A stretch of DNA of 64,000 nt. Source: Ophioceras dolichostomum (lineage: Eukaryota > Ascomycota > Sordariomycetes > Magnaporthales > Ophioceraceae). Position 1 is the first letter of the stretch. Each line of letters begins with the position of its first letter. The stretch is taken from contig PYST01000008.1 of the NCBI GenBank assembly GCA_003049485.1, positions 1 through 64,000 on the forward strand, in the 5' to 3' direction. Of this stretch, positions 20,705 to 30,964 are shown in pieces. The notes under the pieces were generated by a model. The model made no database searches. It was not told the origin of the DNA and saw only the letters and a list, made by a program, of their open reading frames with translations. Both the position numbers and the translations under genes were made by a program.

Positions 20705-23152
20705 ATGTCCTCCAATCCTCGCCGAAGCCCGATGACTCGTCCGGACTCTTCAGTCCTGAGCCTTAAGACCACCAACATGGTCCTGAGGAAGGGGGCTACT
20801 TTCCACTCCCCCACGAGTCCATCGTCGCCTGAGTCTATAAACTTCGTCCCGCCCCCCTTGCCACGCCGGTCGCAGACCAACCTGGACGATGTCGTGGATG
20901 CCCATCGTCGTCGAGTTGCCCTGACCCTCGGTAACATCGACAAATCCCTGTCGGCATCCACTGGCCACCAGCCGTCCTCACCCACCAAGGCGTTCCGCGA
21001 CGAGGGCTCGCCCGTCCCACGCGGCCTGCTCTCGCCCACCCTCATCTCCAAAGACATGGAGGTCGAACGCCGTGTGCTGCGGCCACGCCCTGTGCGTCGC
21101 ACGTCGCGGCACCACGAGTCCGACAGTGGGCTCGGCACCTCTATCGCCTCCTCCTCTTCCAAGGGCAAGCACGCCTCCGGTGCCGCCACTGAGGGCAGGC
21201 AAGAAAAGGCCGCTGTCAAGGCCACCGCCATCACTAGGTCGGCCGCTTCGTCTTGCCCTGAGAAGGCCACTGGTCTGAGCGCGCGCGCGACGAACCGCAT
21301 CTACGAGCACACTCTGAAACCCCTCCTGGCCGAGATCGCCTTCAAAGACTTCCACCCCCTCGTGCTCGAATGCCCCGCGAAGATCTCGGCCAAGCAGATC
21401 GTTTGCCTCCGTGATCTTGAGAAGACACTCCTCCTCACCGCTCCTGTAAGTAGCCTCGATTCTCTTCCCGGCGCATGGCGAGATGCTTACCGGTCACTCT
21501 GTTTAAAGGAGGTCACCAAGGCTGCGAAGCTTTATCTAGACTTCTGCCTCACTACTGTTCGATGCATCCAAGCCACCGTTGCTTTTCTCGGAGAGTCGGA
21601 ACAACGCCGTCCCAGGGACGTCCCATACACTAGCGGTTATTTCATCGACCTTGTCGAGCAGATTCGACACTACGCCCAGCAATTGGCAGAGAACAAGGAC
21701 AAGAACAAGGACAACAACACCAAGTCATCATCCGACAGCGAGGTGATGGAAGTCGACATGTATGTTCCCTCCACCACTCTACCGCCTCTTCTACCGCTGT
21801 CGACCTCATCGTCGTCGCCAAGCACATGTGTTAACCTCCTCTGCAGCAATGACGAAGTGAAGCTCCACGGCGGCATTGCCGTCAACGGGCGTCCTGCCGA
21901 GCTTGTGCGAATTCGCAATGGCGAGGCCATCTCGATCGCGACTGGCAAGAAGGTCGCGCTCGACGACGAGGACCTCGACAGCCCGCTTCGGTTCAAGCGG
22001 TCGGCCAGCCAGGAGCTTGCCGACGAGGAGGAGATCATGCGGTCGATGGCGAGGAGGAAGAAGAACGCGCCGCCTGAGGAGTACGCGCCGAAGAAGTGCC
22101 GTGAGCCCGGCTGCAATAAGGAGTTCAAGCGGCCCTGCGACCTGACGAAACACGAGAAGACGCACTCGCGGCCGTGGAAGTGCCCCGTTCCGACGTGCAA
22201 GTACCACGAGTATGGCTGGCCCACCGAGAAGGAGATGGACCGACACCACAACGACAAGCACTCGGCGGCTCCCCCCATGTACGAGTGCTGGTACAAGCCC
22301 TGCCCGTACAAGTCGAAGCGCGAGTCGAACTGCAAGCAGCACATGGAGAAGGCTCACGGCTGGCACTACGTGCGCACCAAGACCAACGGCGGCAAGAAGG
22401 AGGAGGGCAAGGCTGGCGGCGTCGCCCAGCCCACGCCGCTCGCGCACAACATCCCCACGCCGACTAGCGACACCAGCTATGGCGTGGCTACGCCGCCTCA
22501 GGACTTCTCGCGCGTCTATCACAACCTTGACTTCCCTGCCTACGGCGCCGGTGACCAGTTCGGCGCCATCAACCTTCCTCAGGATATGCATCTGGATCAG
22601 CTGGACTACTCGCCCATCGACAACGCCACGCCCTCGTCTGACTCTGGCTCTGCTTCTGGCGCTGGCTCTGTCATCCTGGATCCCACCACTGCTTACCAGG
22701 ACCTGAGCGGCGACTTCACAGTGTACGACGACATCTACAACGCCAACGCTCAGCTTCCCAGCCCGATGCAGCACAACCCGTTCAGCAAGGAGATGGCCCA
22801 GCAATTCGCTGCCTTCTCGGCCGCCGAGCTTAGCAAGACCCAGCCCGCCCCGCACATCTCGCCGATCGGGCAGGGCAACGCCATGCTCTTCACGCCGAGC
22901 TCGCTCGCTGAGGTTGATGAGGGCTTCGAGGAGTTTCCCGCCAACGGCCTCGTCGGGCCTGACTTCTGCCTCTTCCCGCCCACTGTCAACGCCGTCGGGC
23001 TCGTCCCCGGCGCCGTTAAGCAGCAGGTTTCGTACGAGCCGCTCTTCGGTGAGATCCCCAGTGTTGTGGCCGGCTACTCGCAGCCCAACACGCAGGAGCT
23101 CCTTCCCGACTGGCGCGCCACGGCGGATTACCACGGCTACTCTCAGCAGTAG
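20705..23152 (+). CDS. C2H2 zinc-finger transcription factor
   Basis: Likely sequence-specific nuclear regulator. Model: 20705-21445, 21509-21759 and 21847-23152, 765 residues. Both inferred introns (63 and 87 nt) are multiples of three, so the region also reads through. They have GTAAGT and GTATGT donors, and removing them brings together LEKTLLLTAP with a helical segment that looks conserved. Three C2H2 fingers lie at about residues 415-500: C-x4-C...H-x4-H (CREPGCNKEF), then CPVPTC, then CWYKPCPYKS, followed by a basic stretch (WHYVRTKTNG). A helical region precedes them (about 205-310, ending YFIDLVEQIRHYA). The N-terminus is Ser/Pro-rich; the C-terminus is acidic and Gln/Pro-rich and may activate transcription. 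ATG 20705 was chosen because the upstream start is TTG. The target genes cannot be told from sequence. Confidence 0.85.
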   Translation: MSSNPRRSPMTRPDSSVLSLKTTNMVLRKGATFHSPTSPSSPESINFVPPPLPRRSQTNLDDVVDAHRRRVALTLGNIDKSLSASTGHQPSSPTKAFRDEGSPVPRGLLSPTLISKDMEVERRVLRPRPVRRTSRHHESDSGLGTSIASSSSKGKHASGAATEGRQEKAAVKATAITRSAASSCPEKATGLSARATNRIYEHTLKPLLAEIAFKDFHPLVLECPAKISAKQIVCLRDLEKTLLLTAPVSSLDSLPGAWRDAYRSLCLKEVTKAAKLYLDFCLTTVRCIQATVAFLGESEQRRPRDVPYTSGYFIDLVEQIRHYAQQLAENKDKNKDNNTKSSSDSEVMEVDMYVPSTTLPPLLPLSTSSSSPSTCVNLLCSNDEVKLHGGIAVNGRPAELVRIRNGEAISIATGKKVALDDEDLDSPLRFKRSASQELADEEEIMRSMARRKKNAPPEEYAPKKCREPGCNKEFKRPCDLTKHEKTHSRPWKCPVPTCKYHEYGWPTEKEMDRHHNDKHSAAPPMYECWYKPCPYKSKRESNCKQHMEKAHGWHYVRTKTNGGKKEEGKAGGVAQPTPLAHNIPTPTSDTSYGVATPPQDFSRVYHNLDFPAYGAGDQFGAINLPQDMHLDQLDYSPIDNATPSSDSGSASGAGSVILDPTTAYQDLSGDFTVYDDIYNANAQLPSPMQHNPFSKEMAQQFAAFSAAELSKTQPAPHISPIGQGNAMLFTPSSLAEVDEGFEEFPANGLVGPDFCLFPPTVNAVGLVPGAVKQQVSYEPLFGEIPSVVAGYSQPNTQELLPDWRATADYHGYSQQ

Positions 23153-26100
23153 TCGGAGACGCTATTGTTTTCGGCTTGGAGGGGAAATGCGATAAGAGAC
23201 ATTCGAATGAGACAGACGGACGAGCAGACATATTGTCGTGGCTTAATTTTTTCATCAGGAGCGTTTTTGGGGTCTCTTTTTTTATCGTCTCTTTCCGTCC
23301 CCTTCCTCTTCACCATCCAAACACGACAATTTCCCCCTGCTCTCTCTATATTCCTCACATCATTGGCCCTACTCTTCCCAGCGCGTTTTACGAATGATGA
23401 TTTTTGAAGGCAGATGGAGCGAGATTTAGCACACACAAACACACACAGTTGATATGATTTGGCGAGGTGAAGAGGAGGACGGACGGACGAGAACCGTTGT
23501 GCCTGCCTACACATTCGCGGAGATGGGTTTGCTTTGGGTCGACGGTGGGCTGGATAGGTAACCTATTGGCTGGATCTCTTCCGCTACTCACTACTGGAAA
23601 CTGGCGTTATTATTTTTTTCTCTCTCTCTCTCTCTCACCTTTTCGGTTCCTGGTTTCTTTTCAATTTTTTCCCCTCGTGTTTGTTCTATTTTTTTGTGGA
23701 TGATCTGGAGATTGAAGAAGAGCAGTGGTCTCGCTATCTCCACTGTGTGTGTGTGTGTCTCTTGTATAAGAACGCGGATGGGGAGGAAACCCAGAAGCAA
23801 AGCCAAAAAAAATTACAACACAAACATTTTCATCATTTTTAGCTTTCCTCTTCGTTTTCTTTCCACGTGCTGCTGTCTCTGTTTTTATTTCTCGCTATGT
23901 TATCAAATCTGTCTGTGGCCTATCTTGTTTACGAGATTTTGTCTTCACACTTCTGTTTCACGCTGTCATCGGAATATGGTTTGAAGGACACAAAGAGAAG
24001 ATCGTCTGAGACTGATAACTGGTACGAAAGAGTGTAGAGCAATGCAAGACAAGAAAAGACCGAAAGCACTCCCAAAAAATATGAGGAAACCACAAGAAGA
24101 AGAGGCTGAGATGAGTTCTAGATTGAAGCGCACACCGTCATTTAGGACTCCAGAGAGCCAAGAAGTGAGAGAATGGGAGAAGACAGAGATGTTCCGAGAT
24201 GCAAGTACTTCGCATTTCAGGTATCTAGATTTGATACATTTCTCTCACGATAACACTATCTACAATGAGATTATTTTCACTGCAACAAATGCGCGTCCTC
24301 CCAAGTGCTGTATGCTCCCTTGGATGGGAGTCGCTTGCAAAAGCGATGAGGACAAAAGTCCATGGCGACGCTGGTTTCTGCACTTACACGGAGCACAAAG
24401 TTGTTACCTATCTCGTCCGGTTCGGTCTGGAAAGGCACAGTAGAAGGGAGTTTCTAGTACCGCTAGGGTGTACCGAATTTGGCTCCCTCGTATTCAATCC
24501 CCATCAGTTTTGCTCCCACCGACCTCCGTACCAACAAAGCTCTTGAAAAAAAGCGTGATGATGCTTTTTTACTCCAAGTCAGATGGAGGACGTAGGTCTG
24601 TAGCACTCCAGGGTCCTAGTATCACGTGACAGACCCCATGCCCCCACCGCTCGTACCAGAGCGAAAAGCCAGAGCTAAAAAAAATCCTTCCCCAAAGATG
24701 CGCCTCCTCCTTCCCCCATGCCTCGCTCCAGGCAGAGAAGAAAGTCGGGCGATGCCAGCACGGGGAAAAAGTCCTTTACCCTCGTACCCTTACAAGTGTT
24801 CGCCACTGCTGAGGTCAGGCGTTTCCGGGTTACGGGTTAAGTGTCTTGTGTAATTGTTTCTTTCTGTTCCTTCGCGAACAGTAGGCACGGAATCATGCGG
24901 CGCAGCCGGCCTTCATAGGCTCAGAACCTTCCACAGGCTTTCTTACCTCGCCTGTGGACTGCTCTCCGTGGCCGCCGTGTTAGGCCTCCCCACCCCTCCC
25001 CTCGTTCGCCCCCCGTCCGGTTGTTGACGGCTCCGTTTGCCTCCTCAAGCATCCCATGTCTTACCCGAGGTGAGTGAGTTTGAGTGAATGAGCGAGTGTG
25101 CGAGCGAGCGCTTTTGTGTGCTCAGGATTCTTTGCCGTCTGAGTAGTTTCTCCCCTCCCCTCCCCTCTCTTAGTGCAGCGACGCAGCACAGTGTCCTCTC
25201 TGCTGTCCCAATCACTTCCATGTTGCCTCCTTCTTCTCAATCCGAACAAAGGCGTGATCATCATGATCACGCACGCAAGAGGCAGATGTGTGGAGATAAT
25301 ATCCTGCTCCTCCGTCTACTCTCCCTAGCAAGTCTTCCTCTTGCCACTGCCAGATCCCCGAACAGCCTCTCGACGGCTGGGCTTGGCTGGCTGAACTTGA
25401 ACTCCCTCCCTCCCTGCTCAGCTCTTCTCCCTAGGTACTCTTACCACTTCACACAGATTCTGCCCACGCCCCCTTTGGAATCTTGCGGTTTCCCGTACTT
25501 CTCCTTTTATTGTCCCGTCCTCATCACTTGTCGTCTCCCTTCGCCCCCTTTGTTCCCTTCCAATCCTCCCTCAAAAACCCTTCCATGATGAACCGGGCCT
25601 CTGTAAAAGGCCCAACCCAATCTCTTATTTAGGAAGAGCCGTCTGAGACTGTCCTCGGGGCGTGTGTGTGGGTGTTGTCGAGGGGGGAAACCCTCACGCA
25701 CATACACACACACGCCCCCTCGACGCCCTTTGCTTCCTTTTCCTCTTGGTGGGCCCTGGGCTTTTCCCAAACGCGCTGTATCGCCATATGCCTCGCGGGG
25801 TGACCGAGGGGGGGAAGGGCATTGGGGTGGGGATGGTAGTGCTTTGAACTCGGGTTTCTGAATGGGGTTTCCCTCTGCACACTTGTTTTCCGCCGCTGTC
25901 CTTGATTTCTTCATTGTCGTTTGCCTCTTCCCTTTCTCTCTCTCTTCCTTGATCCTACCCTTCTCATCGGTGGCGGACGGGCTGCAGAGCAAGGGCCGAC
26001 GACACTGGACATGGGGTACAGTACATCCTTGTATGGATCAACAGGGCTAACTCGCATTACAACGTGAAGTAGAATATTTGTCGATTTCACGGGCTATCTC

Positions 26101-26772
26101 GGTTCGTACTGTAAGGATGGTGCGGTGGCGCGGCCGGCTGTCTCGGGAGGGACAAAGTTCATCCTTCATTATGCTACACCTCGGTGGGCGGCGTTATGTT
26201 GTCCAGTCTAGGGTAAGGTAGGACTTCGACCATGGACTCTTGAGGCTCAGGATCATTTTCACCATCGTAGGGCATGTTTTGCCTACTTCCTCCCTCCCTC
26301 ACTCCCTTGCAACTCGTGACGAGTTTCCCAATCTGGTCCTGCTCAGGGTGAAACACTTATGAACATCCCGTTGCGTGGTCTGCTTCGTATCCTCGCCCCA
26401 TCTCAGTTCCTTTCAGCTTTCTCATCACAATCTCTATTACCCATGCAGATGTCTTGCGAATTCGGTAGCCAAAATGAACCATGCTTGTTATACTAAAATG
26501 TCACGTCGAAGTCTGATATGCTGGTCCATGGACGTGACATGCTAGTGTTTCGGCACATGCCTTTCTACTCAACATGCAATGGCATTTTCGTAGACAGTGA
26601 TGCAAACATATCCTACCCGCTGGCATCAGTGCCTTTCGTCATAGCTACAAATACCAATATCGTGTGTCGCGTATCGTAGTCGTAGTCCAGTAGCCCATGA
26701 ACTAGTAATACCAAATTAGAAAATAGGGTACATGTAGAAGATGGCCCTCGCAGCGGCGCCCTCGCAGCGGCT
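23153..26772. other. 3.6-kb convergent intergenic region
   Basis: No gene recognised between the 3' ends of the zinc-finger gene and mph1. It holds simple repeats (TC run at 23620-23636, GT run at 23744-23758), a CACGTG at about 24624 and a GC-rich inverted repeat around 25657-25734. One 133-codon frame at 24042-24443 has an ATG but AT-rich third positions unlike the real genes here. Confidence 0.5.
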
Positions 26773-29700
26773 TCAGTCACTCTCGCTGTCCTCAACTAGG
26801 GCCCGTCGAGCCCTTCTTTTGGGGGCTCGCTTGACCACATCATCGTCGTCCTCCTCCTCCTCAGCGCTTGTGTTGCCTTGATTTTTCGACGAGAACGAAG
26901 GCCGTGCAACGCGGACGGGCTTCGCCTTTGATATCAGCTCGTCGATGGAGGGCAGATCATCGTCGCCTTCGGTCCTTTGGCTCCGAGGGACAAAGGGCCG
27001 CCGTTTCCTCAAGGCCGGAGGCGGCGAGTCCAGCGAAGACAGCGAAGGCATGGGCGATGAAGGCGGGCTATCCGGCCGCGCACCCCTCCCAGCGGGTGGG
27101 GAAGAGCTGGGTGGCCTGCGCCGTCGAGGTGCGGAGGGTTGAGAGGAGTTGAAAAGATCCTCAGTGCCCGACGACCCTGGTATCCTCTCTACTAGACGGC
27201 CTTCCTCTTCGGCGTAGGAAATCCACGAGAACGTGTCGTCCTCCTCGTCATCCTCTGCGGATTTTTCCTCATCTAGGCCATCTGCACCGGATTCGATGGC
27301 TTGCGAGCCTACAATGAAATTTCTTGTTACCCTGCTCTTTTGCTGCTTCGACTTCCTTCTCGCAGGCGGCTTTGAAGCAGTTTTCTGGCGTTTCGGCGTT
27401 GGTTGCCGACGATCCCCTCTAAATGTCGGTGGTAGTGAGCGTTTTCGTTTGGTAGTGGAACCGTCCCTGCCTCCTCCGCCACCATCGGAGTCGTCGGCAA
27501 ACGCTGGGATTGGGATGTCGAGATACCTGCTCGAATCATCGCGGCCGCGAGGGGTTGGATCACTTGACAGGGATGACTGAGACTTGAAAAACTGAACCCA
27601 GCGTTTCGTATAGGACCCGTGCTTGAGATTCGCGGTTGGACGGAGACTCCTCTGTAGCTTGTAATGGGCCGACAGATTTGGCGGCTCGATTTCCTGCAAG
27701 TCGGCCTGTCCGATAGGGACATGTCGGTATAGATTGTCAAGCTCCGAGAGTTGCCTGTTGCTCAAAAGAAGACCCTCGGCATCCGGAATGGTGGCCAGCT
27801 CGTCTGTTTCGAAAGGCTCAGGAGTTCTGGTCCTGGGCGTACCCTTCGAAGCCGTCGCCTTGCCAAACATGGAAGAGACTGTCACGAACCCAGTCTCGAC
27901 CCCGTCTGGCATGTGGAACTTCTTCTTGGCGGGCTTCTTTGTTCGGGCGGTCCGGGCTTTTGGCTCCGGCAGCGAAGTGTCCTGCGTGTTCTCGATGGGT
28001 ATGTCGACAATTTTCTTGTCAACCTCGGGCTTGACTTCCCTCGGAACGATCCGGGAAGACATGTCGTGCCTGAAGTTGAACCTGCTCCCCTCGCAAATGA
28101 GCTTCTGCATCTTCTCGTAGTTATCCTGGGCCTTGATGAAGTTGTCCTCCTCCTTGCCCTTCATGAGCAGGAGTGAAATCTTGCCAGCCCTCTTGCGGCC
28201 CGTCCGCCCCATTCGCTGGAGCATGCGGATGGGTGACGAGGATGCATCGTAGCACACGATGAGGTCTACTTGTCCGATATCCAGACCCTCTTCGCCGATC
28301 GAGGTGGCCACCAGCACGTTGAACGTGCCGTCCCTGAATTTTTCGATGGTTTCGATCTGCTGCTTCTGTTTCATCCCCTCGCTCTTCTTCGAGTCTGCCT
28401 GTCCCACAAAGAGCGAGGCGCTGATCAGCGGCCGATGGATGTTGAGAACCCGCACGATCTCCTCTGCGCTGTCGCGGTACTCGCTGAAGACGATGACACG
28501 GGTGCTCGACCCGGCACCGGCGTCCATGAAGTGGTTGAGCAGCGTGTCGCAGAGGTGCGTCATCTTCGGGTGGCCGACGAAATTATCCTTCTTGAGCCAC
28601 TTCTCGGTAGTCTCCATCATTTCCTGGAAGCTGGAGTCGCTCAGGATCTGGCGTTTGTACTTGGAACCTTTCTCCCCCTTCGCCTCTGCCTCACTCCTAA
28701 AGGAGGCAAGATTATCGAAGAAGGGCCGGATACCGTGGAAATCGAGCAGCTTGATCGAGTGAGCTAGGCTTTGCAGGATGGTGAAGATCGAGTTCACCAT
28801 CATCTTTGTACCCTGGTTGAAGCGCCTTCCCGCGCCGTTCATCCAGTCCTGACGAGCCTTCATAAGTCCGTAAGCGGTGATCGACATTGGATCGCGGCCA
28901 TAGTAAATGTTGAGCTGGCTGATCTTGTCTGTGAGAGGCTTCAGGGTTTTGGAGAACAGCTCTTTGAGACGAAGGATCTCGTCGGATGGTTCCAGCACCA
29001 CGCGATCGATCTGTCTCGAGTGCACATACTTCCGGATGTCAATGGAATCTTCTGTCCTGATCTCCACGTGCGATACTCCCAGATTATCAATGACCTCCTG
29101 CACGCCTTCGACCGTTGAGCCGGGGGTGGCCGTTAATGCCAGAACCCGGAAGCTAGTCGAGAATCTCCGGATGTGCTCGATGACTTTGACGTAGGCGTAG
29201 TCGCCCGTGGCTCGATGCGCTTCGTCGATTACAAGGAGTACAATCGACTTCGGATTCGCATACCCCTTGGACAAATCGTTCTGTAGCGTCTGCGGGGTCA
29301 TGAAGAAGAGACGCTTGCTCTCCCATTGGTCTTCACGCAGCACCGGCTTGGTCTCCCCAGTGAGCAGAGTCGTGACCGAGCGCGGGATCCCGGCGATGTT
29401 GAGGCATGCCTCGACCTGTTGCGCTGCCAGGGGCTTCGTCGGAGCCACGAAGATGATCTTTGCGTCTCTCGTCCAGCGGAAAAAGTTGAGGATGACTGAG
29501 GCGGCAATGAACGTCTTTCCCAGGCCTGTAGGCAACGCAACGAGCGTGTTGTTGAACAGCGCGTTCTTAACGATGCTGAACTGGTAGTCCCGAATAGGAC
29601 CTAGGTTCATAGGGTATACCCAGGTCTGCATCGCCTCGGTGTTCAGCGCATGGTGAGAAGGGCGCTCGACCGGGAGGTCGGCGCGATAAGCCCTGTTGCT

Positions 29701-30221
29701 GGGCCGAGGCTGGCTAGCTCGGGAGGCGGGATCGTCGGCGACTGTCCCGCCCCATAGCGTACTCTGTCGGAGAACCTGTGTTGAGGTCGGTGGTGGCCGT
29801 CGAGAGGCTTGTTGAGGAGGCTGTGGAGCCAGCCCGGAACCTCCTCCTCTTTCTGGTGTTGTGTCAAACAAGTCTGATGGGAAATCAACATCGACGAGAT
29901 CAATGACATCGCCCCAGCGAGACTGCACAACGAGACTGCAAGTTAGCAAAGCCTGGGGAGGGTAGTGTCTCGACTACCTTGGTAGGTACCTAAGGTATGT
30001 AAATATATTACCTGCTCTTGCTGCCCTTTCTGTCGATTGTGTGATGGCGAAGGCCTCTCCGTTAAACGGGTCGAATTGTTCCGAGAAAGGGTCTGACAGG
30101 GTCTTGCGTGGCTGTTCTTCGACGCGTTAGTGCTCGTCGACGATGATATCGCTTGTGTTTGGTCCAATGCCAGCATCAAGTCCCCATCAAGCACGTCGTC
30201 GTCGAAGCAATCAGAGTCCAT
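26773..30221 (-). CDS. mph1: ATP-dependent 3'-5' DNA helicase Mph1 (FANCM family)
   Basis: Nuclear helicase that remodels stalled forks and dissociates D-loops in error-free repair (family knowledge). Exons 30012-30221 and 26773-29922 around an 89-nt intron, giving 1119 residues, the usual length for filamentous fungi. The start MDSDCFDDDVLDGDLM is typical of the family. Superfamily-2 motifs: Walker A LPTGLGKT (about 200-207), VAPTKPL, DEAH box in VIDEAHRATG (303-306), TATPG, then the C-terminal lobe with VIVFSEYRDSAEE, ATSIGEEGLDIG and QRMGRTGRK. The C-terminal third is disordered with basic, nuclear-localisation-like clusters and acidic runs. The donor is GTAATA, a weak form. The intron contains a TAGGTACCTA motif. 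It shares a divergent promoter with mex67. Confidence 0.96.
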
Positions 30222-30964
30222 GGCCCATAGTATCACCACAGTACTAGTACCGTTAATTCAGCGGTATAGGATTGGTTCCAGGATTGGTTCCGGTTGCCTT
30301 CCCAGCTGCAACTCACAAGGAGTAAAATTTCGTTCTTGCTGGGTGCTGGTGAGGTGTGAGGGTGTTCATCTAAAGTTGATATCCCCCAATATTTGGTCAA
30401 CCCCACTGAGGCGCGTTCGGAGTCGCGGCTCGCGACAATTAGCATGTGGGTCCTGTCGCCTAATCACGTGGATTGCACTGACTGTTGCCTTGGGGAGTGG
30501 TGGCTTGGTGGGGCTCTGTCTACTTACATAAGCCGGAGAAAGCCTCGGAAAGCCTATCAAAGTTGGTCGTTATTTACACCTCTTGGCTGCGTGCAGTCAT
30601 TCTTTGTCTGCTATTGTCACCATTGTCCTCCACCCTTTTAACCACCCTTCTTTGCCCGCTCATCTGGGCCCGTGCCGACCAACTCTTTGGCGCAACAAAG
30701 ACAGCTTGCGGACAGCATTTTCGACTAGAAAACGACGAGGGAGACCCCGGCCGGCCGACCACAAGTCTCCTTCCGTTCCATCTTCGTGCTACGCCTCTCA
30801 GTTGGTTTTTCTTCCCTCAGACACGTCACGACTCTCTTTCTGCGAAACGGCAAACACACACTCAAAAGCCCCGCGGCGATATACTCCACGTCCTCGGCCT
30901 CGTCTCTCAACGTCGTTCACATCTCGGAGACAACGCTTGCGCCCAATAGCAACCTTGCTCAACG
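30222..30964. promoter_or_regulatory. Bidirectional promoter region mph1-mex67
   Basis: 743 bp between the two start codons. It contains a CACGTG E-box at 30465-30470. The mex67 side is CT-rich and should hold its leader. No separate ORF with coding character. Confidence 0.6.

Noticed and set aside
21806..23134. 442-codon minus-strand frame opposite the zinc-finger gene
   Set aside because: Shadow of GC-biased third positions; Arg/Val/Leu-rich without any domain.
24042..24443. 133-codon frame after the zinc-finger gene
   Set aside because: It has an ATG but AT-rich third positions unlike all supported genes here; no recognisable motif.
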